This document shows positions 34,176 to 43,445 of a stretch of 64,000 nt of DNA, piece after piece. The number at the start of each line of letters is the position of its first letter. Within the stretch, counting starts at the first letter, position 1. Source of the DNA: HGM04593 sp045631205 (lineage in GTDB: Bacteria; Bacteroidota; Bacteroidia; Bacteroidales; Bacteroidaceae). A model generated the notes under the pieces. It searched no databases. It was not told where the DNA came from and saw only the letters and a program-made list of their open reading frames with translations. Both the position numbers and the translations under genes were made by a program. The stretch covers positions 28,398 through 92,397 of the forward strand of contig JAZQUI010000021.1 of assembly GCA_045631205.1 (NCBI GenBank), written 5' to 3'.

Positions 34176-35777
34176 ATGGCAACAATAGATCTTACCAAGT
34201 ATGGTATTTCCGGTGCTACAGAGGTTATCTACAACCCCTCTTACGAGCAGCTTTTTGCAGAAGAGACAAAGCCCGGTCTTCAAGGTTATGAGGTTGGTCA
34301 GGTTACAGAACTTGGCGCAGTAAACGTTATGACAGGTGTTTACACAGGTCGTTCTCCCAAGGATAAGTTCATCGTTAAGGATGCAACATCAGAGAACACC
34401 GTATGGTGGACATCAGAGGAGTACAAGAACGACAACAAACCCGTTACAACAGAGGCTTGGAACGTTCTTAAATCAATCGCAACAAAAGAGCTTTCAGGCA
34501 AGAAACTCTATGTTGTTGACGCATTCTGCGGTGCTAACCCCACAACACGTTTGAAAGTACGTTTCATCATGGAGGTAGCTTGGCAGGCACACTTCGTAAC
34601 AAATATGTTCATCCGCCCCACAGCTGAGGAGTTGGCTTCTTTCGGTGAGCCCGACTTCATCGTTTACAACGCTTCTAAAGCAGCTGTTGAGAACTACAAA
34701 GAGCTCGGTTTGAACTCTGAGACAGCGGTTGTATTCAACCTTACATCACGCGAGCAGATCATCCTTAACACTTGGTATGGTGGTGAGATGAAGAAAGGTA
34801 TGTTCTCTATGATGAACTACTATCTCCCCTTGCAGGGTATCGCTTCAATGCACTGTTCTGCAAACACCAACGAGAAGGGCGAGACAGCGATCTTCTTCGG
34901 TCTTTCAGGTACAGGTAAAACCACTCTCTCTACCGACCCCAAACGTATGCTTATCGGTGACGACGAGCACGGTTGGGACGACGAGTCTGTATTCAACTTC
35001 GAGTGTGGTTGCTACGCAAAGGTTATCAACCTCGACAAAGAGAGCGAGCCCGATATCTTCAACGCTATCAAACGCGACGCTTTGTTGGAGAACGTAACTG
35101 TTGACGCTAACGGCAAAATCAACTTCGCAGATAAGAGCGTAACCGAGAACACACGTGTTTCTTACCCCATCAACCACATCAACAACATCAAACCCGGTTC
35201 GATGGCAGCTCCCGCCAAGAAGGTTATCTTCTTGTCAGCTGACGCATTCGGTGTATTGCCTCCCGTATCTATCCTTTCACCCGAGCAGACTCAGTACTAC
35301 TTCCTCAGCGGTTTCACAGCGAAACTCGCAGGTACAGAGCGTGGTATCACTGAGCCCACTCCTACTTTCTCAGCTTGCTTCGGCGCAGCCTTCTTGAGCT
35401 TGCACCCCACAAAATATGGTGAGGAGCTCGTTAAGAAGATGGAGAAGAACGGTGCTAAGGCATACTTGGTTAACACAGGTTGGAACGGTACCGGCAAACG
35501 TATCTCTATCAAGGATACACGCGGTATCATCGACGCTATCCTCGATGGTTCAATCGATACAGCTCCCACCAAGACAATTCCTCACTTCGACTTTGTGGTT
35601 CCCACAGAGCTTCCCGGTGTTGATCCCGCTATCCTCGACCCCCGCGACACTTATGCTGATGCAGCACAGTGGGAAGAGAAAGCACTCGACTTGGCTGGTC
35701 GCTTCATCAAGAACTTCACCAAGTACACAGGTAACGATGCTGGTAAAGCACTCGTTGCAGCAGGTCCCAAACTCTAA
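34176..35777 (+). CDS. pckA: phosphoenolpyruvate carboxykinase (ATP)
   Basis: ATP-type PEP carboxykinase interconverts oxaloacetate and PEP; in succinate-producing Bacteroidales it usually runs toward oxaloacetate and makes ATP. The 533-residue protein has GRSPKDKFIV, the kinase-1a P-loop GLSGTGKTTLS near residue 246, kinase-2 GDDEHGW and the metal site near HCSANTN. Codon usage is strikingly biased (GGT, GCT, GTT, TCT), unlike its neighbours, as in highly expressed genes. It is monocistronic, with a strong promoter and a perfect-palindrome terminator. Confidence 0.98.
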   Translation: MATIDLTKYGISGATEVIYNPSYEQLFAEETKPGLQGYEVGQVTELGAVNVMTGVYTGRSPKDKFIVKDATSENTVWWTSEEYKNDNKPVTTEAWNVLKSIATKELSGKKLYVVDAFCGANPTTRLKVRFIMEVAWQAHFVTNMFIRPTAEELASFGEPDFIVYNASKAAVENYKELGLNSETAVVFNLTSREQIILNTWYGGEMKKGMFSMMNYYLPLQGIASMHCSANTNEKGETAIFFGLSGTGKTTLSTDPKRMLIGDDEHGWDDESVFNFECGCYAKVINLDKESEPDIFNAIKRDALLENVTVDANGKINFADKSVTENTRVSYPINHINNIKPGSMAAPAKKVIFLSADAFGVLPPVSILSPEQTQYYFLSGFTAKLAGTERGITEPTPTFSACFGAAFLSLHPTKYGEELVKKMEKNGAKAYLVNTGWNGTGKRISIKDTRGIIDAILDGSIDTAPTKTIPHFDFVVPTELPGVDPAILDPRDTYADAAQWEEKALDLAGRFIKNFTKYTGNDAGKALVAAGPKL

Positions 35778-35806
35778 TTCTGAGCAAAGAACCTCATATA
35801 AAACCG

Positions 35807-35832
35807 CAGAGGGCAGCAATTGCTGCCCTCTG
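35807..35832 (+). terminator. terminator of pckA
   Basis: CAGAGGGCAGCAA pairs perfectly with TTGCTGCCCTCTG (13 bp), followed by TTTGTTTTT. Confidence 0.88.
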
Positions 35833-35857
35833 TTTGTTTTTATAAAGACAAAAAGCG

Positions 35858-35865
35858 TATATTTG
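35858..35865 (+). promoter_or_regulatory. promoter -7 box for the THUMP-like methyltransferase
   Basis: TATATTTG is an exact match, 19 bases before the ATG, giving a very short leader. Confidence 0.55.
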
Positions 35866-35884
35866 CAACACCAATATTCCCACG

Positions 35885-37063
35885 ATGACAAGCAACGACA
35901 CCACCCGCAAATTCATACAGGAGCACCGCAACGACGATGTGCGCACGCTTGCCTTGCAGGCACGCCGCTACCCCGACGTGGATATGCGCGAAGCGGTAAC
36001 ACAGATAGAAGGGTGGCAGCTTGCCAAGAACAAACTACCCGAGTGGGCAGCAAGCGAAGGGGTGATATTCCCTCCGCGCATCTCAATGGAGCAATGTTCC
36101 TCACAGGCAACAGCTCTCTACAAGGCATCCATTGCCGGCGGAGAAAAGCTCGCCGACCTCACCGGCGGGTTCGGTATAGATTGCAGCTACCTCGCCCGCA
36201 ACTTCAAGGAAGCCTATTACATTGAACGCAACCCACTGCTGTGCGAAATAGCACAACACAACTTCCCCCATCTTGGGATAAACCACATAACAATTAAAAA
36301 CGGCGAGTGCGAAGATATACTACCCGCACTACCCTCTCTCGATTGGATTTTCATAGACCCTGCCCGGCGCGATGGCGACGGGAGAAAGGTTGTCGCTCTT
36401 GCCGACTGCACCCCCTCGGTTGCAGAATTAGAAGAGACCTTGCTTCAAAAGAGCAAAAAGGTGATGATAAAATGCTCGCCAATGCTTGATATAGCAGCCG
36501 CCCGTCGCGAACTGAAACAGATAAGCGAGATACATATAATAGCACTGAACAACGAGTGCAAGGAACTGCTATTCATTCTCACAGACAACAAGGAGAGAGA
36601 GAGCATAACCACACACTGCATAAACCTCACAAACAAAGGTAACGAAGAGTTCACTTTCACAAGCAACGAAGAGCAGACCGCCGGGCTCAACCTCGCCGAC
36701 CAGGTGTGCAAATACCTCTACGAGCCCAACGCCGCCATACAAAAGGCTGGTTGCCACCACACACTTGCGCAAGCAACACAAACAAAGAAACTGCACTCCA
36801 ACAGCCACCTTTACACAGCCGACAACGAAGCACCCAACTTCCCCGGGCGCAAGTTCAAGGTGGAAAAAGTATTTGGTTTTACAAAAAACGACATAAAGGA
36901 ACTCGCGACACTGAAAAAGGCAAATATCACCGTACGCAACTTCCCCGAGAGTGTTCAGCAACTACGCAAAAGACTTAAACTCGCCGAAGGTGGAGAGAAA
37001 TATATCTTTGCCACTACCCTGGCCAATGAAAGCAAGGTACTCGTAGTGTGCGAGAAAACATAA
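35885..37063 (+). CDS. class I SAM-dependent methyltransferase with THUMP-like domain
   Basis: The 392-residue protein matches the Bacteroidetes THUMP-like methyltransferase family (PG_1098 type). The methyltransferase core is near residues 85-230: LADLTGGFGIDCSYLAR (SAM motif I), then EDILPALPSLDWIFIDPARRDGDG (DPAR catalytic motif). After it comes a C-terminal part containing PGRKFKVEKVFGFTKNDIKEL and a ferredoxin-like region. The DPAR motif points to an RNA methyltransferase, but the exact target is unknown. It is monocistronic. Confidence 0.85.
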   Translation: MTSNDTTRKFIQEHRNDDVRTLALQARRYPDVDMREAVTQIEGWQLAKNKLPEWAASEGVIFPPRISMEQCSSQATALYKASIAGGEKLADLTGGFGIDCSYLARNFKEAYYIERNPLLCEIAQHNFPHLGINHITIKNGECEDILPALPSLDWIFIDPARRDGDGRKVVALADCTPSVAELEETLLQKSKKVMIKCSPMLDIAAARRELKQISEIHIIALNNECKELLFILTDNKERESITTHCINLTNKGNEEFTFTSNEEQTAGLNLADQVCKYLYEPNAAIQKAGCHHTLAQATQTKKLHSNSHLYTADNEAPNFPGRKFKVEKVFGFTKNDIKELATLKKANITVRNFPESVQQLRKRLKLAEGGEKYIFATTLANESKVLVVCEKT

Positions 37064-37221
37064 TCACTCTACCTCGCCCTTATATAAAGACAGTTCGCCT
37101 TCCCCATCCTTAATCACTTGTGAAAACAAAGGAGAGAGAAACAAGGAGCAACACCGATGCAAAACAAATCTTTTACAACTTATTAACACCGTTTGCAAAA
37201 GAGAGTCAAAAAAAGCAGATA

Positions 37222-38820
37222 TTATTTCACTTTACGGGTAAGCACCTTGTCAAGCTTGCGCTCCCTTATTATGGCATAGCCCTTTTTAAAGAAATCGTCA
37301 TTCCGGTTATAGACCAACATAGCCTCACTTACATTCCAAAGGTCGCGGGCTACAAGCCATTTCAGTTGGAAAGTAATTTCGGGTAACGATTTTTCAAAAT
37401 CCTCCTCGCAAGCAAGTTTCACACTGTCGCGCTCGCCCTGTTTACGCAATATATCCATAAACAGAGAATCAACAGTGAAGCCGGCATCAAAATCGGCAAT
37501 GGTAGGATATTTGGTTTTGAGTTCCTCACGGCAAGCATCGACATAACGCAAAGCTGCAACAACCACCGAACCCTTACGCGAGAGGTCGCGATGATACTTT
37601 GTAAAACGCAACGTATCGAGCGGTACAAAGTAGTCGGGCATAATTCCGCCACCACCATAGACTACGCGACCAAGACGCTTTGTGTAACTCTTTAACGAGT
37701 CGGGGAAATGTATGCTGTCGGCCGAGGTAAGTTCTCCGCTATTATAACGGTTCACAAGGTCGTCGTGGTATCTTATAGAGTCGCCATAAGGTTTCTGTAT
37801 GCTACGCCCGCAAGGAGTATAATAGCGCGATATGGTGAGGCGTATCATTGAGTTGTCGGGGAGAGTGAAAGGACGTTGCACAAGTCCCTTGCCAAAGGTT
37901 CTGCGCCCCACAATAACACCCCTGTCCCAGTCCTGTATGGCACCGGCAAGAATTTCCGATGCCGAGGCCGAGGTCTCATCGACAAGCACCACAAGATTGC
38001 CGTCGGTAAAGCGACCGCCACCCTTTGCTACATAGTCGTAACGCGGCGATATACGCCCCTCGGTATATACCACAAGATTGGTACTTTGCAGAAACTCGTT
38101 GGCAATATCCACAGCTGCCGAGAGATACCCTCCGCCGTTGCCTTTAAGGTCGAGCATAAGCGATTTCATGCCACAACCCTTCAAAGAATCGAGCGCTGCC
38201 ACAAACTCTTTGTGAGTATTTGCGCCGAATGATGTTATGCGTATGTAACCAACCTTTTTATCAACCATATACGCCACATCGACACTTTTCATGGCAATGT
38301 TACCGCGAACAAGTTCGAAAGCGAGCAACCCTTCTGCACGGGCACGCTTTACCGATATTTTAAGACGGCTTCCCTCGGGACCACGCAAGCGCGACATAAT
38401 ATCATCACGCTCCATTTTCACACCCGAAATTGCAGTGTCGTTCACAGCCACAATGCGGTCACCGGCAAGCACACCGGCACGTTCCGACGGGCCACCCGCC
38501 GTGGTACGCACAACATAGAGCGTGTCGTCGAGCAGATGAAACTGAATACCAATGCCACCAAAACTGCCTTGCATCTCCTCCACAAGAGCTTTTGTCTCTT
38601 TTGGGTCGGTATATGTGGAGTGAGGGTCTAGTTCTTTGAGCATCGCTTTTATGCCCTCTTCCGCAATTTTAGCCTCATCGACTTTATCGACATAAAAACG
38701 GTTTATCACATTACCGGCTGTGAGAAGTTTGTACAACGATGCCGGCATCTGCGGTGCCTCCTGCGCCTTTACCGCAAACGCAGCAACCATAAGCACAAGT
38801 ATAAATAGAGTCTTTTTCAT
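37222..38820 (-). CDS. S41 C-terminal processing peptidase with PDZ domain
   Basis: The 532-residue protein has a signal peptide (cleaved after AVKAQ), a PDZ domain (GGIGIQFHLLDDTLYVVRTTAGGPSERAGVLAGDRIV), and the S41 catalytic core with the Ser in DETSASASEIL near residue 285 and the Lys in GRRTFGKGLVQ near residue 311. Family members cut C-termini of envelope proteins. A C-terminal extension of about 150 residues is present, as in Bacteroidetes homologues. It is the last gene of the GNAT-parE-coaD-S41 unit, 11 bases after coaD. Confidence 0.94.
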   Translation of the reverse strand: MKKTLFILVLMVAAFAVKAQEAPQMPASLYKLLTAGNVINRFYVDKVDEAKIAEEGIKAMLKELDPHSTYTDPKETKALVEEMQGSFGGIGIQFHLLDDTLYVVRTTAGGPSERAGVLAGDRIVAVNDTAISGVKMERDDIMSRLRGPEGSRLKISVKRARAEGLLAFELVRGNIAMKSVDVAYMVDKKVGYIRITSFGANTHKEFVAALDSLKGCGMKSLMLDLKGNGGGYLSAAVDIANEFLQSTNLVVYTEGRISPRYDYVAKGGGRFTDGNLVVLVDETSASASEILAGAIQDWDRGVIVGRRTFGKGLVQRPFTLPDNSMIRLTISRYYTPCGRSIQKPYGDSIRYHDDLVNRYNSGELTSADSIHFPDSLKSYTKRLGRVVYGGGGIMPDYFVPLDTLRFTKYHRDLSRKGSVVVAALRYVDACREELKTKYPTIADFDAGFTVDSLFMDILRKQGERDSVKLACEEDFEKSLPEITFQLKWLVARDLWNVSEAMLVYNRNDDFFKKGYAIIRERKLDKVLTRKVK

Positions 38821-38831
38821 AATATTAATGG

Positions 38832-39272
38832 TTACGGCAACAACGCACTCACATCCTTGCCATAGGCGGCAAGCTCGCGCACAGCGCTGCTGCTGATTGA
38901 TGAATTTTCGGGTGTGCTGAAAAGAATCACAGTTTCAATGCCACCTATGCGCATATTGATGTCGGCAAGCTCGCGCTCATACTCGAAATCCTTTACAGTG
39001 CGCACTCCGCGCAACAACGCGACAGCACCCACCGAGCGGGCATAATCCATTGTGAGCCCATCGTAAAGCGCAACCTCAACACGAGGCTCTGCGGCATATA
39101 TTTTCTTTATTGCGTCAACACGCTCCTCGGGGGTGAGCATACATTTTTTACCCATATTGTTACCCACAGCCACAATTACCTTGTCGAAGAGGGAAAGGGC
39201 ACGCTGCACCACATCGTGATGCCCCAATGTATAAGGGTCAAAAGTTCCTGCAAAAAGAGCAATCTTCTCCAT
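38832..39272 (-). CDS. coaD: phosphopantetheine adenylyltransferase
   Basis: CoaD adds AMP to 4'-phosphopantetheine, the penultimate step of coenzyme A synthesis. The 146-residue protein has GTFDPYTLGHHDV (T/HxGH nucleotidyl site), PEERVDAIKK, LLRGVRTVKDFEYE and the ISSSAVREL phosphate loop. It lies 4 bases after parE on the minus strand. Confidence 0.96.
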   Translation of the reverse strand: MEKIALFAGTFDPYTLGHHDVVQRALSLFDKVIVAVGNNMGKKCMLTPEERVDAIKKIYAAEPRVEVALYDGLTMDYARSVGAVALLRGVRTVKDFEYERELADINMRIGGIETVILFSTPENSSISSSAVRELAAYGKDVSALLP

Positions 39273-39276
39273 AATT

Positions 39277-41229
39277 TTAACCGTTGGTTTTGTCTTCCTC
39301 TACCACGAGGTTGTCGATGATAAAATTCTGGCGCTCCATAGTGTTCTTGCCCATATAATAGCATAGCAGGTCCTCCACCTTGTCGTCCTTGTGCATGGAG
39401 ACACGCTCCAGACGCATATCGGGGCCTATGAAATTGCGAAACTCGTCGGGCGAGATTTCACCAAGACCTTTAAAGCGGGTGATTTCGGGGTTGGGCGAAA
39501 GTTTCTCAATGGCAGCAACACGCTCTTCCTCGGAGTAGCAATAGATTGTCTCGTAGTCGCCTTTGGGGGCACCTCCCTCCTCGGCAGCCTTTTTGCCACG
39601 AGGACCTTTGCGCTTGTTGCGCACACGGAACAGAGGTGTCTGCAATATATAAACGTGTCCTTTCTTTATGAGTTCGGGGAAGAATTGCAGGAAGAATGTA
39701 ATCATCAACAGGCGTATGTGCATACCATCGACATCGGCATCAGTTGCCACAATAACCTTGTTGTATCGCAAACCTTCGAGGCCATCCTCTATGTTAAGCG
39801 CCGCTTGCAAGAGGTTGAACTCCTCGTTCTGGTAGACCACGGCACGGCTCAATCCAAAGCAGTTGAGGGGCTTACCACGAAGGCTGAACACAGCCTGTGT
39901 ATTTGCGTCGCGGCTCTTGGTTATAGAACCACTCGCCGAATCACCCTCGGTGATGAAAATACAGCTCTCATCCACACGGTCGCCCTTGCTGTCGTTGTAG
40001 TGTATGCGACAATCGCGCAACTTGCGGTTGTGCATATTCACCTTTTTCGCCTTCTCGCGCACCTGCTTTGTGAGGCCGGCAAGTTCCTTGCGCTCTTTCT
40101 CCGATGCCTGTATCTTCACAAGCATCACATCGCTTATTTCGGGGTTCTTGTGAAGGAAGTTGTCGAGTTCCTCTTTTATAAAGTCGCCAATAAACTTCTT
40201 CACACTCATACTACCCTCTTCGGGAGCAATGGTTGTGGAGCCAAGGCGCACCTTTGTCTGACTCTCAAAGACAGGCTCCTGTATGTTCACGGCTATTGCA
40301 GCAACAATACCATTGCGGATATCGCAATACTCAAAATTTTTTGCCGAGAAGAAGTCGTGTATGGTCGATGCCACCATCTCCTTGAAAGCACTCTGGTGAG
40401 TACCACCTTGCGAGGTGTGCTGGCCGTTGACAAACGAGTAATACTCCTCGCCATACTGCTGCGCGTGGGTGAAGGCAATCTCTATATCATTGCCTTTGAG
40501 GTGGATGATGGGATAGAGGCTCTCGGCTGTCATATTGTCGGTAAGCAAGTCGGCAAGACCGTTGCGCGAGAGAATGCGCTTGCCGTTGAACATTATGGCA
40601 AGGCCGGTGTTCAAATATGTGTAGTTACGCAACAGCGTCTCAATGAAGGCTGCGCGAAACTCATAGTTGCGAAACAACTTTGCATCGGGAGTAAAAGCGA
40701 TGTATGTACCATTCTCGTCGATGGTCTTCTCGGTTGTATCGCTCACAAGATTGCCCGACTCGAATATGGCAGTGCGCACAACGCCATCACGGTAACTGCG
40801 CACCTCGAAACAGGTACTCAACGCATTTACCGCTTTAAGACCGACACCATTAAGACCTACCGATTTCTTGAACGCCTTGTCGTCGTACTTACCACCGGTG
40901 TTAAGCTTGCTCACAGCCTCAATCATCTTACCCTGCGGGATACCGCGACCATAGTCACGCACCACCACCGAGCGATTCTCCTCAATGTCAATCTCAATGC
41001 GCTTGCCGCCACCCATCTTGAACTCGTCGATACTGTTGTCGATAACCTCCTTGAGCAACACATAAATACCATCGTCGCTCTGCGAGCCATCGCCCAACTT
41101 ACCGATATACATACCCGGACGGGTACGTATGTGCTCCATATCGCTCAAATGGCGTATGTTATCGTCGGTATAAGAAACCTGCTCCACGGGGGCGTTATTG
41201 TCGAACGCCAAATCTATCTCTTCGCTCAT
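39277..41229 (-). CDS. parE: DNA topoisomerase IV subunit B
   Basis: This is the ATPase subunit of a type IIA topoisomerase, acting in decatenation. The 650-residue protein has the GHKL ATPase motifs (EVIDNSIDEFKMGGG, RDYGRGIPQGK), and the Toprim motifs ITEGDSASGSI, and DADVDGMHIR, ending with the GLGEISPDEF region. I call parE and not gyrB because of DNSIDEFKMGG and the lack of the gyrase-type insertion; a parC partner is not in the window. It is 6 bases after the GNAT gene. Confidence 0.92.
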   Translation of the reverse strand: MSEEIDLAFDNNAPVEQVSYTDDNIRHLSDMEHIRTRPGMYIGKLGDGSQSDDGIYVLLKEVIDNSIDEFKMGGGKRIEIDIEENRSVVVRDYGRGIPQGKMIEAVSKLNTGGKYDDKAFKKSVGLNGVGLKAVNALSTCFEVRSYRDGVVRTAIFESGNLVSDTTEKTIDENGTYIAFTPDAKLFRNYEFRAAFIETLLRNYTYLNTGLAIMFNGKRILSRNGLADLLTDNMTAESLYPIIHLKGNDIEIAFTHAQQYGEEYYSFVNGQHTSQGGTHQSAFKEMVASTIHDFFSAKNFEYCDIRNGIVAAIAVNIQEPVFESQTKVRLGSTTIAPEEGSMSVKKFIGDFIKEELDNFLHKNPEISDVMLVKIQASEKERKELAGLTKQVREKAKKVNMHNRKLRDCRIHYNDSKGDRVDESCIFITEGDSASGSITKSRDANTQAVFSLRGKPLNCFGLSRAVVYQNEEFNLLQAALNIEDGLEGLRYNKVIVATDADVDGMHIRLLMITFFLQFFPELIKKGHVYILQTPLFRVRNKRKGPRGKKAAEEGGAPKGDYETIYCYSEEERVAAIEKLSPNPEITRFKGLGEISPDEFRNFIGPDMRLERVSMHKDDKVEDLLCYYMGKNTMERQNFIIDNLVVEEDKTNG

Positions 41230-41235
41230 AATCTG

Positions 41236-42366
41236 TTATAATGCTTTTTTATATGCTCTGCGGCGTTTGTGTTGCTCCGGGTTAAAGCTTTCCCACTGCG
41301 CCTGCACCTTGTTGTTTGTTTCAAGTTCAGGGTTGGTCTCCACATCCTCAAATCCCATAGCTATGTAACGTGGCATAAGGTCGTTGAAGAGAAGTGCCAT
41401 AACACCCTTGCTCTGGTACTCGGGCTTTATTGCCACAAGAAGGAAGTCGAGCCTTTTCGGGCGGCTGAAGAAAAGAGCCTTTGCAAGGTGGAACCACCCG
41501 AAGGGGAAAATGCGTCCTTTCGCCTTTTGCAACGCACGGGAGAGCGACACAAGAGTTACTCCCAACGCCACAAGATTGTCGTTCTCATCGACAATGAGAG
41601 AGACAAGACGCAAATCTATCACCGGCAGATATTGTTTTATAAACTGTTCAATTTGTTTATCACTCAATGGTGAATAGCCATACAGCGGTGCGTAACACTC
41701 GTTCACAAGTTCAAAAAGAGCCTTGCCATAGCGTTTCGCAAGTTCACTGCGCGACTTGCACTGCACCACACGCAATTTATACTTGCGGGCAATAATCGCC
41801 GACAACCTGTCGGCCTTGTCCCAAGTTTTTTCGGGTACCTTTATAAGGAACTCCACCCAGTCGGCATCCTTCTCAAAACCCAAACGCTCCATATGTTGCG
41901 GATAGTAGGGGTAATTGTAAATTGTAGCCATTGTACCCAGGCGGTCGAAACCCTCGACAAGCATACCCTCACGGTCAAAGTCAGTAAAGCCCAACGGGCC
42001 TTGCAGCTCGGTCATACCACGCTCACGAGCCCACTGCTCAACAGCAGTAATGAGAGCCGCAGAAACCTCGGCATCGTCAATGAAATCGACCCAGCCGAAA
42101 CGGGCGGCCTTCACACCCCAACGCTCGTTGGCACGCTTGTTTATTATTGCTGCCACGCGCCCCACTATTTTGCCGTCGCGCATAGCGAGGAAATAGTCGG
42201 CTTCGCAGAACTCGAATGCAGCATTACGGTCCTTGCGTAAGGTGTTTAGAGCATCTTCGTAGAGTTCGGGTACTGCATAAGGGCAGTCCTTGTAGAGTTC
42301 GTAATTATAGTTTACAAACTCTTTCAACTGCTTTATGGTCTCAACTTTTATTACTTCAACAGACAT
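41236..42366 (-). CDS. GNAT-like N-acetyltransferase family protein
   Basis: The 376-residue protein has two acyltransferase-like halves: an N-terminal part with ALNTLRKDRNAAFEFCEADYFLAMRDGKIVGRVAAI and LQGPLGFTDFDREGMLVEGF, and a C-terminal GNAT domain with FLLVAIKPEYQSKGVMALLFNDLMPRY near residues 305-335. Bacteroidetes proteins like this are conserved but not characterised. It heads the unit that ends with the S41 protease. An inverted repeat at 42400-42433 lies upstream. Confidence 0.8.
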   Translation of the reverse strand: MSVEVIKVETIKQLKEFVNYNYELYKDCPYAVPELYEDALNTLRKDRNAAFEFCEADYFLAMRDGKIVGRVAAIINKRANERWGVKAARFGWVDFIDDAEVSAALITAVEQWARERGMTELQGPLGFTDFDREGMLVEGFDRLGTMATIYNYPYYPQHMERLGFEKDADWVEFLIKVPEKTWDKADRLSAIIARKYKLRVVQCKSRSELAKRYGKALFELVNECYAPLYGYSPLSDKQIEQFIKQYLPVIDLRLVSLIVDENDNLVALGVTLVSLSRALQKAKGRIFPFGWFHLAKALFFSRPKRLDFLLVAIKPEYQSKGVMALLFNDLMPRYIAMGFEDVETNPELETNNKVQAQWESFNPEQHKRRRAYKKAL

Positions 42367-42399
42367 TTATTATTGCAATTCTAAATGATGCGTAAATTT

Positions 42400-42433
42400 A
42401 CTCCATTATTTGCAGAATTGCAAATAATGGAGT
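42400..42433 (-). promoter_or_regulatory. 15-bp inverted repeat upstream of the GNAT gene
   Basis: ACTCCATTATTTGCA and TGCAAATAATGGAGT (42400-42414 and 42419-42433) form a perfect stem with a GAAT loop, 34 bases before the ATG. It may be an operator or a leader hairpin; a terminator is less likely because neither flank has a T tract. Confidence 0.45.
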
Positions 42434-42498
42434 TGTTTGAATTCAGAAGTTGTTTAAATTTAAACTATTTCTTACAGAGTGTTGATTCTTATACTACG

Positions 42499-42529
42499 GT
42501 GACTTGGTTGGGAAGGGAATGTCACCGGC
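42499..42529. repeat. 7-bp inverted repeat beside the MITE-like element
   Basis: CGGTGAC (42499-42505) and GTCACCG (42523-42529) are inverted copies 17 bases apart. They abut the left terminal repeat. Confidence 0.4.
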
Positions 42530-42531
42530 GT

Positions 42532-42949
42532 GTGCGCCCTGCCATTTTATCCTTGCTTTAAAGTTCTCGGTGTCCCGTGAGTCTTTCTCTCAATTGAATT
42601 GTTTTTATCTCCTTCTTTTCGTGAGACGAAAAGAAGCAAAAGGCGCAGCACACGAGAAAAAATAGTCGCTCACGCCTCGGCTCGTGAATTGCTTCTTGAG
42701 AAGCAATATAACTCGTTCGTTGTTCGCTTGCCGCTCGCCGCTTCGAGCCGTTTAAGGGATGCTGCGAAACTCGCTGCGTGCGGCTATATAAGATAAGTTA
42801 TACCCGCACTGCGCTCAGACAGTCCTCGCATAATGGCCCTTAAACTTGCTCGGTTTCTCACTCTATTTTTAACGGTGCTGCAATTTATATGAGATTACTT
42901 CTGCTAATGATAATTTTAAGAAACCGCCGCGCAATGGCAGGGCGCACAC
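42532..42949. mobile_element. MITE-like element with 17-bp terminal inverted repeats (copy B)
   Basis: GTGTGCGCCCTGCCATT at 42532-42548 and its exact reverse complement at 42933-42949 flank 384 bases. Inside are an 11-bp hairpin with a GAG loop (42614-42624 with 42628-42638) and a 9-bp hairpin (42688-42696 with 42699-42707). A shorter relative is at 20841-20952. No transposase is encoded. No target-site duplication is clear: the outer flanks do not match. Confidence 0.5.
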
Positions 42950-43058
42950 ATCGATGCACCCCTACAAATTTCATTTACCGCAAACTAAAACAGTCTCTCT
43001 TATGGTGCCGGTTTCTTTTTACTGAATTACTGCTACTTGCGCTGTACAACACGAAGGT

Positions 43059-43300
43059 AATTCGTCGCTGAAAGCGAAAGGGCAGCGTGGTGCGACACAG
43101 GGAGCTACCGAGCAATGCGCAGGAAAAGTGTGGTACATGTTTGAGCGCAGCGAGTCGTGCCACACCCAAGCATTGCGACCAGTAGTGAGCGGCAAGGCAC
43201 GAAGCGACCGAAGAATGTCGCAGGCGTAGCAGCGACTTGTGAGCAAAGCAAGTGCCGACTGGTAAGTACGACTGCCCACGTTTTGTGCACTTTTTGAAAA
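43059..43300. repeat. GC-rich quasi-repetitive tract
   Basis: The stretch repeats loose variants of one phrase, such as GTGAGCGGCAAGGCACGAAGCGAC and GTGAGCAAAGCAAGTGCCGAC (here split), and holds an inverted repeat GTGTGGTAC/GTGCCACAC (43128-43136 with 43157-43165, one mismatch). Base composition differs from the A/T-rich flanks. Its origin is unknown. Confidence 0.4.
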
Positions 43301-43388
43301 AAGTGCAGCATAAATCTTCGCTTAATTGAGAGAATAGCCGACAATAACACCGGGAAGTTTTGAGTAAGTTCCTAGCATTTACTATTGA

Positions 43389-43421
43389 GCCTTTTTGTAT
43401 GTCGTCGACATACAAAAAGGC
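43389..43421. repeat. 16-bp inverted repeat with 1-base centre
   Basis: GCCTTTTTGTATGTCG and CGACATACAAAAAGGC surround a single T. It overlaps the T tract of the downstream terminator on the minus strand. Confidence 0.6.
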
Positions 43422-43445
43422 CTGCCCTTGAAAAAAGAGCAGGCC
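43414..43445 (-). terminator. terminator of the 43.5-kb secreted-protein gene
   Basis: On the minus strand GGCCTGC pairs with GCAGGCC (43439-43445 with 43419-43425), followed by five T residues at 43418-43414. It lies 24 bases after the stop codon at 43470. Confidence 0.7.

Noticed and set aside
39391..41241. A 616-residue open frame on the plus strand opposite parE
   Set aside because: It is antisense to a clear parE with full motif content; such long shadows are common opposite GC-biased genes.
42599..42796. 65-residue plus frame inside the 42.5-kb element (SFRETKRSKRRS...)
   Set aside because: It is translated from the 11-bp hairpin and repeat sequence of the element; the basic, low-complexity peptide is a by-product of the repeats.
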